Origin: CALMEC01 sp963765105
GTDB taxonomy: Bacteria > Actinomycetota > Thermoleophilia > Miltoncostaeales > Miltoncostaeaceae
Assembly (NCBI GenBank): GCA_963765105.1
Contig: CAVXUW010000004.1
Coordinates: 62,001 to 126,000 of the forward strand
Length of the DNA: 64,000 bases
Reading direction: 5' to 3'
In this document: positions 1-8,518 of the stretch, piece after piece
Layout of the letters: each line of letters starts with the position of its first letter
How positions within the stretch are numbered: the stretch's first letter is position 1
Notes under the pieces: generated by a model
Databases searched by the model: none
Seen by the model: the letters and a program-made list of their open reading frames with translations, nothing else
Told to the model about the DNA's origin: nothing
Translations under genes and position numbers: made by a program

Positions 1-359
1 GAGTGCTCTCTCCACCCACGATGGGCGACTGCAATCAGGATGCCGCGGCCAACCGGTCCGATCCATACGAACATCCGTCGGATCTTTCGTCCACGACGGT
101 TTCCAACGACGACGCCGCGGCCCAAGGTGGTCTCATGCACGCGAGCGACAAGCCCGTCATCACAGCCGACACACCCGCTTCCGCGCTCCTGACGAGACGC
201 CTCCGCTCTGCCTGGCGGTGGAACCGGTCAGGTTTCTCTCCGAGGAGTTGCGAGGACCATCCTCCTCGTCTCCGCCTCGACGACGCGCACACGTGCGGGC
301 TTGACCGGTCTGGGTGAGCAGCGTTAGGCTCGCGTTTCGGGCGTCACGGGGGAGGTTGT
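1..359. other. Left edge, no confident gene
   Basis: I see no convincing complete gene here. The open frames on both strands have low-complexity, Arg- and Ser-rich translations typical of GC-rich shadow frames. One possibility is the start of a minus-strand gene running off the left edge: from an ATG at about position 74 the peptide begins MFVWIGPVGRGILIAVAHRG, which is hydrophobic and could be an N-terminal membrane segment, but only 24 codons are visible and there is no clear ribosome binding site. The stretch also holds the upstream region of the exported protein that follows. Confidence 0.3.
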
Positions 360-1712
360 ATGCGCGGCGCGGCACGGCGAACGGCAAGGTTCGGGCTCCT
401 CGTTGCGGTCACGTTTGCAGCGGCGCTGCCCGCCGACGGGGCGGGCTCCGTCATCTCCGGTCGGCTGACCGGAACGTCGATTCCACCAAAAGGAGCGGGT
501 GAGGCCACCGTTCGTGCCGTCGACACTCAAACCGGTCGGAACGCGGCGTCCGTCGCCACCGACGCGCGCGGTCGCTACCGAATGACCGTGCCGAAGGGCG
601 TCTACGCGCTGCTCCCGACGGTCGTCGCGCCAGGCCGCCCGCTTGTGCGTCCCGCGCCGACTCGGGTCCGGATCAAGCGCGGTCAGCGCAAGGCAGTCGC
701 CATCCCAGCCGGACGAAAGCGCGTCGCGGCAGCCGCCGTCAACCCGATCGTGGGAATCCGGGACGGGGCGTTCAGCGGCGGGACCGGCGACTTCGCAGTG
801 CTCAACCGCGGCATGGGCGACATGCTCATCACGGACATCGTCAACGCCAATACCGGAGCCGGGTGCACGATCACGGTCGTCGAGGTCAGCGCGCGGTTCG
901 AAGCGGCCTATCAGCGCGAGCTCCAGCTGGCGCGAAGCGGGAGGATCGACCCCACAACCGCGATACGACCCGGCCTGCGGCTTCGACCCACGAGGGGCAT
1001 TCGTGGGCGCATCTCGGTCACCGGCGACCGGATGACGATCAGCGCCGAGATCTACCGGTGGAGCAACAACCGGACACTCAAACGCACGAGCGTCGAGGGG
1101 CCCGCCAACAGCGTGTTCGATCTCGAGCTCGCCCTGGCCCAGAAGCTGGTTGACCTCCTGTGCGAGCGGCCACCACCGATCACCGGGCAGTTCAGCGGTT
1201 CCGTCGACTACTCGAAGCTCCCCGTCGCGCCGGTGAACCTCCGCATCAGCTGGGAAGGGACCGTCGAGCTCGTCCCGCAGACCACCATCGGCGGCGTGCC
1301 GGTCCCGCCGATTGCAGGACTCCCCGTCACCTACAGGGTTCGGAGCGGCACGCTCACGGGCCGGCTCAGCGGATCGACCGGCGACTGCACGATCACTGGC
1401 CAGGGGTCCTTCAATGCACCCGGTCTGAACGGCGGGCCCGACGTGCTGGCGCTTTCGATCACAGAGGGCGATCCCGACACGTACCACCTGTTCATGAGCG
1501 CCGGCAGCGCCGCACTCGACACCGTGCTGTCGAACTGCAACCCACCGGAGTCGAACGGAACGCGGGGGAAGTGGCCGCTCCTCGCCGTCGCGCTCATGGA
1601 CTTCACGAAGGAGCACCAGGTAGTGGCGGAGGGCGTATTCGTCGGGAGCGGGACGCAGCCGGCGTCGGGAGCCGACGGGGAATACACCTGGAGCTGGAGC
1701 TTTCGACAGTGA
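360..1712 (+). CDS. Exported protein with carboxypeptidase-regulatory-like N-terminal domain
   Basis: A 450-residue protein. The N-terminus (MRGAARRTARFGLLVAVTFA) has a basic stretch then a hydrophobic core ending near Ala-Asp-Gly-Ala, which looks like a Sec signal peptide. Residues about 30-120 read like a carboxypeptidase-regulatory/CnaB-like beta-sandwich: a change in property words such as TVRAVDTQTGR, then DARGRYRMTVPKGVYALLP, the usual 'G.Y.v.lp.G.Y' pattern. The rest (about 130-450) is a beta-rich region that I do not recognise; it has a few cysteines (for example GAGCTI, LLCERP, GDCTI, LSNCNP) that could form disulfides outside the cell. The ATG is preceded by GGGGGAGG, a good ribosome binding site. 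The function is unknown; a cell-surface or secreted role is inferred from the signal peptide. Confidence 0.75.
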   Translation: MRGAARRTARFGLLVAVTFAAALPADGAGSVISGRLTGTSIPPKGAGEATVRAVDTQTGRNAASVATDARGRYRMTVPKGVYALLPTVVAPGRPLVRPAPTRVRIKRGQRKAVAIPAGRKRVAAAAVNPIVGIRDGAFSGGTGDFAVLNRGMGDMLITDIVNANTGAGCTITVVEVSARFEAAYQRELQLARSGRIDPTTAIRPGLRLRPTRGIRGRISVTGDRMTISAEIYRWSNNRTLKRTSVEGPANSVFDLELALAQKLVDLLCERPPPITGQFSGSVDYSKLPVAPVNLRISWEGTVELVPQTTIGGVPVPPIAGLPVTYRVRSGTLTGRLSGSTGDCTITGQGSFNAPGLNGGPDVLALSITEGDPDTYHLFMSAGSAALDTVLSNCNPPESNGTRGKWPLLAVALMDFTKEHQVVAEGVFVGSGTQPASGADGEYTWSWSFRQ

Positions 1713-1740
1713 CGGGCATGCCGATGAACAGTCCGTCTCC

Positions 1741-1920
1741 CCGGTGACGGGCGTCCTGCTGTTCAACCGGCGCGGCGAAGGCGAGAGTGGCAGCGACCAG
1801 AACGTGCTCGGATGGGCTGCCGACCGCGACCTGGCGTCCGCAGTGACGTACCTCCAACGACGATCCGACGTCATCCGCGATCTCCGCACCCATGTGGAAA
1901 CAAAGGGTGGAGAAAGGGTT
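1741..1920 (+). pseudogene. Alpha/beta hydrolase fragment
   Basis: The translation GVLLFNRRGEGESGSD followed by WAADRDLASAVTYLQRR matches the internal segment of prolyl-oligopeptidase-like alpha/beta hydrolases just before the nucleophile elbow (typically G.GvLlfDrRGeGeSeGD...GWg..RDi.aAv.fLq.R.DVd). The similarity fades after about position 1900, where the expected nucleophile (G-x-S-x-G) and everything beyond it are missing. There is no start region either. This is best read as a short remnant of a lost gene between the exported protein and the 2OG oxygenase. The assignment rests on family pattern memory only. Confidence 0.5.
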
Positions 1921-2217
1921 TCTGACACCTTGTTTCCCCGCCACCAAGACTATTCGGCCTGGCCGAGCGACCGCGATCCTCGTCCGCACGGCCCTCGTCG
2001 GCGCGACGATGAATCTCCTTGGGCCGCGCCAACTGGTAGCTACCGGAGTGGCGAGAGGGCCTGCCGACCGGTGCCACGCGGCGTCCGTGGTTCCGCCGAG
2101 TTGACGTCCTTGACGTGATCCGTCGGCCACGTCCGTCGCCATCGGTTTGGTGTCGTGCACCGACCTGCGGCCCGACCCGGCTTGGACACGCGACCGGACC
2201 GGGAGGGAGGATGAGGT

Positions 2218-2850
2218 TCACGTCTTCTTCCGCTGGCTCGCGTTGAAGCTGATGATGACCCGATGGGCGTCCTTGCCGGTCTGGTCGCTCAGGTTCGGCG
2301 GGACGGAGTGGTAGAGCCAGCTCGGGAAGATGACCAGCTTGCCCGGTTCCGGCGTGAAGTTGACCTTGGTCCAACGGCTCTTCTTGCGGGTCTTGCCCGG
2401 AATGTACGTTGGCTGGTCCATCAAGAGCATGGTGCGCGGGTCGGTGAACTCGATGTTGCCGCAGTGTTCCGGGGTTTGGATGTAGTAGACGCCGCTCCAG
2501 TGGGACTTGGGGTGGATGTGGGCCATGTTCGCGCTGCCGGGACCGTTGATGATCGCCCACATGGTCTCGACGTTCAGCCGGTAGCCGGGGTCGAAACCTG
2601 AGTCTTCAGAGATGCACGCCAGCTCGTCTTCGATGGCGGCGACGAGCTGCGCGTATGCCTCGTCCTTGTGGAGGTTGACGTGGCTGTGCCAACCGTCGAG
2701 CGCGGGAATGTTGGACCGGCCGTCCCCGTCGGGGTCGCGCTCGCGTTCCTGGTAGATGAGCTCGAGGAGAAGCGGGTTGAGCTCATCCCGGTCGTCGAGA
2801 CGCCCCGTGTAGATCGGGGTGGGGAAAAAGAGTTGCTCGGCGAGGCTCAT
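2218..2850 (-). CDS. 2OG-Fe(II) oxygenase family protein (TIGR02466-like)
   Basis: About 210 residues, beginning MSLAEQLFFPTPIYTG, the usual start of the TIGR02466 / 2OG-FeII_Oxy_5 group ('lFptpiy'). The double-stranded beta-helix metal site is visible: HIHPKSHWSGVYYIQ carries the first His, acidic residues follow (CGNIEFTDPR), then FPSWLYHSVPPN with the distal His and a downstream Arg in HRVIISFN for 2-oxoglutarate. The family is expected to use Fe(II), O2 and 2-oxoglutarate to hydroxylate an unknown substrate. An open frame extends 13 codons further upstream (from 2889), but this ATG fits the family start and has a purine-rich GGACGGGAAACGG upstream. The gene is isolated, so context gives no substrate. 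Confidence 0.82.
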   Translation of the reverse strand: MSLAEQLFFPTPIYTGRLDDRDELNPLLLELIYQERERDPDGDGRSNIPALDGWHSHVNLHKDEAYAQLVAAIEDELACISEDSGFDPGYRLNVETMWAIINGPGSANMAHIHPKSHWSGVYYIQTPEHCGNIEFTDPRTMLLMDQPTYIPGKTRKKSRWTKVNFTPEPGKLVIFPSWLYHSVPPNLSDQTGKDAHRVIISFNASQRKKT

Positions 2851-2992
2851 GTGACCGTTTCCCGTCCAACGGGCGACGCAGGTCGGCAAACCCGCTCGCC
2901 CGAGGACGTTGCATCAGCCAAGGGATGGTCAGGGCGTCCGCTCGCAGCGCTGGTCATCGAGCCTGAGAAGCGGTCGCGGGTCGGCGCGCGTC

Positions 2993-3472
2993 TCACTCGT
3001 TGCCTTCGTTGCTCTCGTTGCCCTCGTTGCCTTCGTTGCGCTCGTTGCCTTCGTTGCCTTCGTTGCTCTCGTTGCCCTCGTTGCCTTCGTTGCTCTCGTT
3101 GCCCTCGTTGCCTTCGTTGCGCTCGTTACCTTCATTGCCTTCGTTGCTCTCGTTCCCCTCATTGCTCTCGTTCCCCTCATTGCTCTCGTTGCCTTCGTCG
3201 GCATCATTGCTCTCGTTGCCTTCGCTGTGCGAGACGGCTTCGTTGCCGCCGTCTGTGGCACGGTCGGCAGCGATCGCAGCTCCGCCGGTGGCTCCGAGCG
3301 CCAGCGACGCCGCGGCAACCCCAGTGGCAAAGCGCTTGGACTTGCTCCGGCGCTGCGCGGCGCCAGGGTCTGTGGCGTCGGTCAGCTGGTCTTCGGCGAC
3401 GTCCTGAGCTGTGCCATCAGTACGTGCGAGCTCAGCGGGGTCTCGGTCCATGTTCCTGTGGTCGGCGCTCAT
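2993..3472 (-). CDS. Membrane-anchored or exported protein with (x-N-E)n triplet-repeat tail
   Basis: A 159-residue protein. The first ~55 residues are charged and start MSADHRNMDRDPAEL; a basic patch (RRSKSKR) then precedes a hydrophobic segment (FATGVAAASLALGATGGAAI, about residues 59-78), giving a type II anchor or a long signal peptide. Everything after about residue 94 is built from Asn-Glu triplets: 22 consecutive x-N-E units with x = Gly (14), Ser (6) or Arg (2), many grouped as G-N-E, G-N-E, x-N-E. The tail is strongly acidic and lacks Cys, Pro and aromatics. AGGAG lies about seven bases before the ATG and fixes the start; an in-frame ATG ten codons upstream is less likely. I know no named family; a surface-exposed, disordered or metal-binding tail is inference. 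Confidence 0.7.
   Translation of the reverse strand: MSADHRNMDRDPAELARTDGTAQDVAEDQLTDATDPGAAQRRSKSKRFATGVAAASLALGATGGAAIAADRATDGGNEAVSHSEGNESNDADEGNESNEGNESNEGNESNEGNEGNERNEGNEGNESNEGNEGNESNEGNEGNERNEGNEGNESNEGNE
2996..3193. repeat. 9-bp tandem repeat with 27-bp higher-order period
   Basis: On the plus strand the unit is TTGCCTTCG with variants TTGCTCTCG, TTGCCCTCG and TTGCGCTCG. Twenty-two units run without interruption and encode the x-Asn-Glu tail of the minus-strand protein. In the central part the units group in threes (27 bp, nine residues). A few synonymous changes (for example TTACCTTCA) show that it is not freshly amplified. There are no unique spacers, so it is not a CRISPR array. 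Unit-length slippage would keep the reading frame. Confidence 0.9.
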
Positions 3473-3678
3473 GGGAAATCTCCTCATCATGGGTTTCGTC
3501 ATCGTCGCTTCTCGCGCAGGGCGAGCAGTGAGAGATGCGCGTTCGACGGTAACACCAGGGCAACACGCCGAATCCCAAGAGTTGGTAACGGAATCGCCAA
3601 GATTTCCCGAGGCGATGCTGCGAGCCGACCCGTTCGATCACGTCACCCGTTGCGTACGGGCACGCTGCAGCTGACCAG

Positions 3679-3801
3679 ATGCAGGAGTTCCGGGGCTACT
3701 GGGAACCGTGGATCCCTACCGTCAGCGGCATCTGGGCGCTCGTGATCGCGATCATTGCCGTCCAGCTGCTTCGGAGGCCGGCACAGTCTGCTGGCACGTG
3801 A
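3679..3801 (+). CDS. Possible 40-residue single-pass membrane peptide
   Basis: The frame starts ATG CAG GAG and encodes MQEFRGYWEPWIPTVSGIWA followed by LVIAIIAVQLLRRPAQSAGT. The middle is a clean transmembrane helix flanked by an aromatic, charged N-terminus and a basic C-terminus (LLRRP), the topology of many small inner-membrane peptides. No strong ribosome binding site is visible (only GCAGCTGACCAG upstream), and the frame is open for some codons before the ATG, so it could also be the tail of a decayed gene. No homologue is recognised. Confidence 0.3.
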   Translation: MQEFRGYWEPWIPTVSGIWALVIAIIAVQLLRRPAQSAGT

Positions 3802-4344
3802 ACGCCGCGGTAGCGGACTCAAGTCGCTCTCAGATCCGACGATCACTGGCGCCGGCGCCACCTCGAGCGCTCGGAGAGCCTCACGACCGGCACTCGTCGA
3901 GCGCTGAAACCCGGCACGTGCTCGAAGGCGTGACGGGGTGAACCTTTCGGGGCGAGGGCGCGGTCACGGTCGGGCGGATCGGCCGGGCCTCGATCGGAGC
4001 GGCGGCGGCATGAGGATCCACCGCGGGGATGGCGACGATGGACGATCGGCATCCGACGTGAACCCGCTGATGACCCAACTCCCTCCTCTGCACTGACGAA
4101 TGACCATGCCACGTGTCATCCGGGGGATCCGCGGGAAAAACGACGGGAATGCCGACTAGCGGCTCGGTAGTGAATCGGGATGCCGCGTGGACCCCATGGT
4201 CGCGAAAGTGCCCACTGATGATGGTCGCCTCGCTCCCATGTGCCCCCCCCTGACACGGACGGCGATGTGGGAGCGGCCTCGCGGCCGGCCGGCGCGGCGC
4301 GTGGTGCAGTCCGGGCAGTTGACCGCGAAACAGGGAGGACGTGA
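3802..4344. other. Intergenic region upstream of cydA
   Basis: No open frame here looks like a protein; the translations are basic and repetitive. The last bases before cydA contain AGGGAGGACGTGA, the cydA ribosome binding site, so the cyd promoter and any regulator site should lie in this stretch. I could not pick out a clear -35/-10 pair or an inverted repeat with confidence. Confidence 0.4.
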
Positions 4345-5751
4345 ATGTCGGGGCTCGAGGTCGCTCGTTGGCAGTTCGCCGTCACCACGATCTACCACTT
4401 CCTCTTGGTGCCGATCACCATCGGTCTCAGCGGATACGTGGCGCTCATGCACACCCGCTGGGTGCAGACCGGGCAGGAGCGGTACCTGCGCATGACCCGC
4501 TTCTGGGGAAAGATCCTTCTCATCAACTTCGCGCTCGGCGTCGCGACCGGCATCGTGCAGGAGTTTCAGTTCGGGATGGCGTGGAGCGAGTACTCGCGTT
4601 TCGTGGGTGACATCTTCGGCGCTCCACTCGCCATCGAGGGACTCGCCGCGTTCTTCCTGGAGTCGACGTTCCTCGGCCTCTGGATCTTCGGCTGGGACCG
4701 GCTGCCGAAGAAGATCCACCTCGCGTCGATCTGGGCCGTGTTCATCGGCACCAACCTCTCCGCGTACTTCATCCTCGTCGCCAACGCGTGGATGCAGAAC
4801 CCGGTCGGCGCCCGGGTCAACCCGGCAACCGGTCGCGCCGAGCTCACATCGTTCACGGACGTGTTGCTCAACAAGACCGCCCTCTACGCGTACGGGCACA
4901 CCATCACCGCATCGATCCTGACGGCTGCGGCACTGATCGTGGGGGTCTCGGCGTGGAAACGCCGTCGCAGCCCCGACAGGGAGGCGGAGTTCTTCACGAC
5001 GTCGCTCCGGTGGGGTTTGCGCGGCACCTTGGTGGCGGCCGTCGCGACGATGGTCGTCGGCCACTTCTTCGCCCAGTGGATGACCGAGGTGCAGCCGATG
5101 AAGATGGCAGCCGCCGAGGCGCTCTACGAAACCGAGGACGGCGCCTCGCTGTCGCTATTCGCCCTCGGTGGCTTCGAAAAGTCGCCCGACAAGCTCGACA
5201 TCAACATCGCCGTCCCCGGGCTGCTCTCGTTCATGGCCACCAACAGCGTCAACGGCCGGGTGCAGGGCATCAACGACATCCAAGCGGCGTACGAATCGCA
5301 GTTCGGCCCGGGCGACTACGTGCCGGTCCTCGCCGTCACCTACTGGTCGTTCCGCGCGATGATCGGGCTCGGGGTGTACCTCATGATTCTCGGGGCCGTC
5401 GGGCTGTACCTCATGCGCAAAGGCCGCACCGTGTCGCGGTGGTTTATGTGGGCTGCGGTGGCCGGGATCTTCGCGCCGCTCTTAGCGAACACCACCGGGT
5501 GGCTTTTCACCGAGATGGGTCGTCAGCCATGGATCGTCCAGGGCCTGCTCGCGACCGAGGCGGGCGTTTCCCCGATCTCCAGCGGGACGCTGCTGACATC
5601 GTTGATCGTACTGACCGGCCTGTACGCCATGCTCGCCGTGGTGGAGGTGTGGCTGCTGTTGCGCGTGATCCACTCCGGACCCGACCCCGCGCCCGCGGCC
5701 ATCGGACGCACCCCCGCGGGGGACCCCCTGCTCCCCTCACTGGGCTACTGA
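4345..5751 (+). CDS. cydA: Cytochrome bd ubiquinol oxidase subunit I
   Basis: A 468-residue polytopic membrane protein that, with CydB, oxidises quinol and reduces O2 to water at the cytoplasmic membrane without proton pumping. Visible hallmarks are WQFAVTTIYHFLLVP with the haem b595 ligand His18, AYGHTITAS with the b558 ligand His185, Met391 directly before the invariant GRQPW motif (392-396), and the quinol-binding periplasmic loop. That Q-loop is short, as in Gram-positive and actinobacterial enzymes rather than E. coli. The ATG follows a strong AGGGAGG site. It is the first gene of the cydABDC-dsbA-VKOR run, with 12 bases to cydB. Confidence 0.96.
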   Translation: MSGLEVARWQFAVTTIYHFLLVPITIGLSGYVALMHTRWVQTGQERYLRMTRFWGKILLINFALGVATGIVQEFQFGMAWSEYSRFVGDIFGAPLAIEGLAAFFLESTFLGLWIFGWDRLPKKIHLASIWAVFIGTNLSAYFILVANAWMQNPVGARVNPATGRAELTSFTDVLLNKTALYAYGHTITASILTAAALIVGVSAWKRRRSPDREAEFFTTSLRWGLRGTLVAAVATMVVGHFFAQWMTEVQPMKMAAAEALYETEDGASLSLFALGGFEKSPDKLDINIAVPGLLSFMATNSVNGRVQGINDIQAAYESQFGPGDYVPVLAVTYWSFRAMIGLGVYLMILGAVGLYLMRKGRTVSRWFMWAAVAGIFAPLLANTTGWLFTEMGRQPWIVQGLLATEAGVSPISSGTLLTSLIVLTGLYAMLAVVEVWLLLRVIHSGPDPAPAAIGRTPAGDPLLPSLGY

Positions 5752-5763
5752 ACGGAGACTGCG

Positions 5764-6825
5764 ATGGGCCTTGTCGAGCTGTGGTTTGTTCTCATCGGTT
5801 TGTTGTTCACCGGGTACCTGGTGCTGGAGGGCTTCGACTTCGGGGTGGGGATCCTGCTCTACGCGGCCGGCCGCACACCGGACGAGCGTCGCCGTGTTCT
5901 CAAGACCGTCGGGCCGGTCTGGGACGGCAACGAGGTGTGGCTTCTGGTTGCCGGTGGAGCCATGTTCGCGGCGTTTCCCGAGTGGTACGCCACCCTGTTC
6001 TCGGGCTACTACCTCGCCCTGCTGGCGATTCTCGTCGCACTCATCGTGCGCGTCACGGCGCTGGAGTACCGCAACAAACACGACAACGCGAGATGGCTGA
6101 GTCGGTGGGATGCGGCCATCGTCGTGTCGAGCGCGCTCCCGGCGCTGCTGTGGGGCGTGGCGTTCGCGAACATCGTCGGCGGTAGCCCGCTGGACGCCGA
6201 CGGCCGCTACACCGGAAGCTTCTGGGACCTGCTGGGGCCATATGCGCTTCTGGGTGGCTTCGTGACGCTGATGCTCTTCACGCTCCACGGGGCCCACTAC
6301 CTTGCGCTCAAGTCCGAGGATCCGGTGCGTTCGCGCGCGAACGCGATCGCCGGCCGACTCTGGCTGCCCACGGTCGTCGTGGTCGCCGGGTTCGCCGTCT
6401 GGACCCTGGCCGACGCTCGGACGGTACGGCCACTGGCGGTGATCGCGGCGGTGGTTGCGGCCATCGCGCTCGTGTCCGTCCTCCCGTTGCAGCGTGCGCG
6501 GCGTGAAGGCTGGGCGTTCGGGATGACGTCGCTCACGATCGTCGGCGCGGTCGTAATGCTCTTCGCCACCCTCTACCCGAACGCCATGGTCTCGTCCGCG
6601 GCGCCGGGAACGGACCTGACCATCGCGGCCGCGGCATCGACGCACAAGACGCTTCAGATCATGACGGTCGTCGCGCTGATCCTCACCCCGGTGGTGCTGG
6701 TCTACCAAGCCTGGACGTACTGGGTGTTTCGGGCCCGTGTGTCCGCGGGCAACCCACCGGAGGTGCGTAACCCGCTCGATGTGATCGGTCGCCGCCCCTC
6801 CGATGACGCGAACAGGCGGAGCTGA
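5764..6825 (+). CDS. cydB: Cytochrome bd ubiquinol oxidase subunit II
   Basis: A 353-residue membrane protein starting MGLVELWFVLIGLLFTGYLV and continuing LEGFDFGVGIL, the standard CydB opening. KTVGPVWDGNEVWLL with the nearby acidic and aromatic residues is the conserved CydB core segment, and FTLHGAHYLALKSE is also typical. It stabilises the haem-bearing CydA and completes the oxidase. The start is 12 bases after the cydA stop, with CGGAGACTGCG upstream. The downstream cydD start lies four bases after the stop, consistent with one transcript. Confidence 0.95.
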   Translation: MGLVELWFVLIGLLFTGYLVLEGFDFGVGILLYAAGRTPDERRRVLKTVGPVWDGNEVWLLVAGGAMFAAFPEWYATLFSGYYLALLAILVALIVRVTALEYRNKHDNARWLSRWDAAIVVSSALPALLWGVAFANIVGGSPLDADGRYTGSFWDLLGPYALLGGFVTLMLFTLHGAHYLALKSEDPVRSRANAIAGRLWLPTVVVVAGFAVWTLADARTVRPLAVIAAVVAAIALVSVLPLQRARREGWAFGMTSLTIVGAVVMLFATLYPNAMVSSAAPGTDLTIAAAASTHKTLQIMTVVALILTPVVLVYQAWTYWVFRARVSAGNPPEVRNPLDVIGRRPSDDANRRS

Positions 6826-6829
6826 CCTG

Positions 6830-8518
6830 ATGCGCCGACGCCACCACGACACGCCCCTGAAACTCATTCCGCAGCTGCGACGCCATGCGACGCTGGCAGC
6901 CGCGTTGAGCGCCGCGATCGCCGCCTGCGTCGTGGTGCAAGCTCTCGCGCTCGCCCAAGCACTGGCGGTGGGCGTCGACGGCGGTGCGTGGCAATCAACA
7001 CTGGTCCCCGCGATGGTCGCCGCAATGGCGGTGATCCTGCGCGGCGGACTCGGGTGGATCGGCGAGGTCGCCGGGCGACGGGCCGGCTCGGCGGCCATGG
7101 TGCATCTGCGCAACCGGCTCGTGCGGGCAACACTACGAGGGGTGCGCCCGGTGCGTGGCGAACGCGAGTCGGGTGAGCTGGCCACGCTCACCGTGCACGG
7201 AGGTGCCGCCGTTGAGCGGTGGGCGGGACGGGCGGTGCTGCAACGCTCACTGGCCGTGGCAACGCCGGCGGCGGCGATCGTGACGATGGCCCTGGTTGAT
7301 CCCCTGTCCGCGGCTCTTCTGGCGCCGACCATCCCGCTCCTCGTGGTCTTCCTCGTTCTCGCCGGAAGCGACGCCCGGCGGGTCGCGAACGAGCGCCTTG
7401 CCGTGCTCACCCTCTTGGGCGGCCACATGCTCGACGTCCTCAGAGGCCTGCCGGTACTTCGCAGCTTTGGACGTGCCCACATCCAGGAGGGCGAGATGGC
7501 GGTCGCCGGAGACGCGTACCGGCGCAGCACGAACGCCACCCTGCGCTCGGCGTTCACGAGCTCGTTCGCACTCGAGTTCATGGCGATGCTCGGCACGGCG
7601 TTGGTGGCGGTCGTTGCCGGGGTGCGTCTCGTGCACGGCTCCATGGAGTTCGAACCGGCGATGGCGGTGTTGCTGCTGGCACCCGAGCTGTACGTGCCGC
7701 TTCGTAATGTCGGCACCGAGTACCACGCAGCGGCAGATGCCCGGGCAACCATCGACCGTGTCTGGGAGGCGGGCACCTCGCCTGGGACGGTCCCCGACGG
7801 ACGGTCGGGCAGCGGCTCCATCGATCCCCGGGGTAACGCGATCGTTGTGCGCGACGTGACCGTCCGCCCGCCCGGCGCCGAGCGCGCCACCCTCACCGGG
7901 TGCTCGCTGAGACTTGACCCGGGAACGACCACCGTGCTCGTCGGCCCGAGCGGCGCCGGAAAGAGCACCCTCATCCGAATACTCCTCGGCCTGGAGCAAC
8001 CCCATTCGGGAACGGTGATGTGCGCCGGTCGGTCGCTGGAGCACATGGACCTCGACGACTGGCGGCGGCGTGTGGCGTGGCTGCCGCAGCACCCCGTGGT
8101 GCTTCCGGCCTCCCTCGCGGACAATCTCCTCGTCGCCGCTCCCGACGCCACGGTGTCCGAGCTGTGGACGGCGCTTCGCACCGCGCGTCTCGATATCTGG
8201 GCGCAGACACTCCCCCGGCTGCTCGATACCCCCCTGGGTGACGGTGGCGTCGCGATCTCCGCCGGTGAGCGCCGCCGGCTCGGACTCGCCCGTGCGGCGC
8301 TACGCCGGCCGGCGCTGATCCTGGCCGACGAGCCCACGGCCAACCTCGACTCCGACACCGCCGCCCTCGTGCTCGAATCGCTCGCCGACCTCGTTGCCGG
8401 TCGCACCGCTCTGATCGTCACGCATGAACCCGATGTCCTGGCACAGGCCGACCGGGTCGTCGCGCTGGACGCCGATGGTCGTGTGGTCGACAGCGTCCCG
8501 GAGGCGGCGTACTCATGA
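6830..8518 (+). CDS. cydD: Thiol reductant ABC exporter, CydD subunit
   Basis: An ABC half-transporter: six N-terminal membrane helices (about residues 20-290) then a nucleotide-binding domain with Walker A GPSGAGKST near residue 371, a Q-loop in WLPQHP, the variant signature ISAGERRRLGLARAAL in place of the usual LSGGQ, and Walker B LILADEPTANLDS. CydDC is a heterodimer needed for assembly of cytochrome bd; thiol export and haem handling have both been proposed. I chose the ATG at 6830 because GGCGGAG lies at good spacing; an ATG at 6803 would overlap cydB by 23 bases. The gene overlaps cydC by four bases (ATGA). Confidence 0.92.
   Translation: MRRRHHDTPLKLIPQLRRHATLAAALSAAIAACVVVQALALAQALAVGVDGGAWQSTLVPAMVAAMAVILRGGLGWIGEVAGRRAGSAAMVHLRNRLVRATLRGVRPVRGERESGELATLTVHGGAAVERWAGRAVLQRSLAVATPAAAIVTMALVDPLSAALLAPTIPLLVVFLVLAGSDARRVANERLAVLTLLGGHMLDVLRGLPVLRSFGRAHIQEGEMAVAGDAYRRSTNATLRSAFTSSFALEFMAMLGTALVAVVAGVRLVHGSMEFEPAMAVLLLAPELYVPLRNVGTEYHAAADARATIDRVWEAGTSPGTVPDGRSGSGSIDPRGNAIVVRDVTVRPPGAERATLTGCSLRLDPGTTTVLVGPSGAGKSTLIRILLGLEQPHSGTVMCAGRSLEHMDLDDWRRRVAWLPQHPVVLPASLADNLLVAAPDATVSELWTALRTARLDIWAQTLPRLLDTPLGDGGVAISAGERRRLGLARAALRRPALILADEPTANLDSDTAALVLESLADLVAGRTALIVTHEPDVLAQADRVVALDADGRVVDSVPEAAYS

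Noticed and set aside
324..1928. Minus-strand open frame of about 534 codons opposite the first exported protein
   Set aside because: The plus-strand frame has a signal peptide, a recognisable domain and a good ribosome binding site; the minus frame is low-complexity.
2996..3193. Possible CRISPR array
   Set aside because: The 9-bp units follow each other directly without unique spacers and encode a protein repeat.
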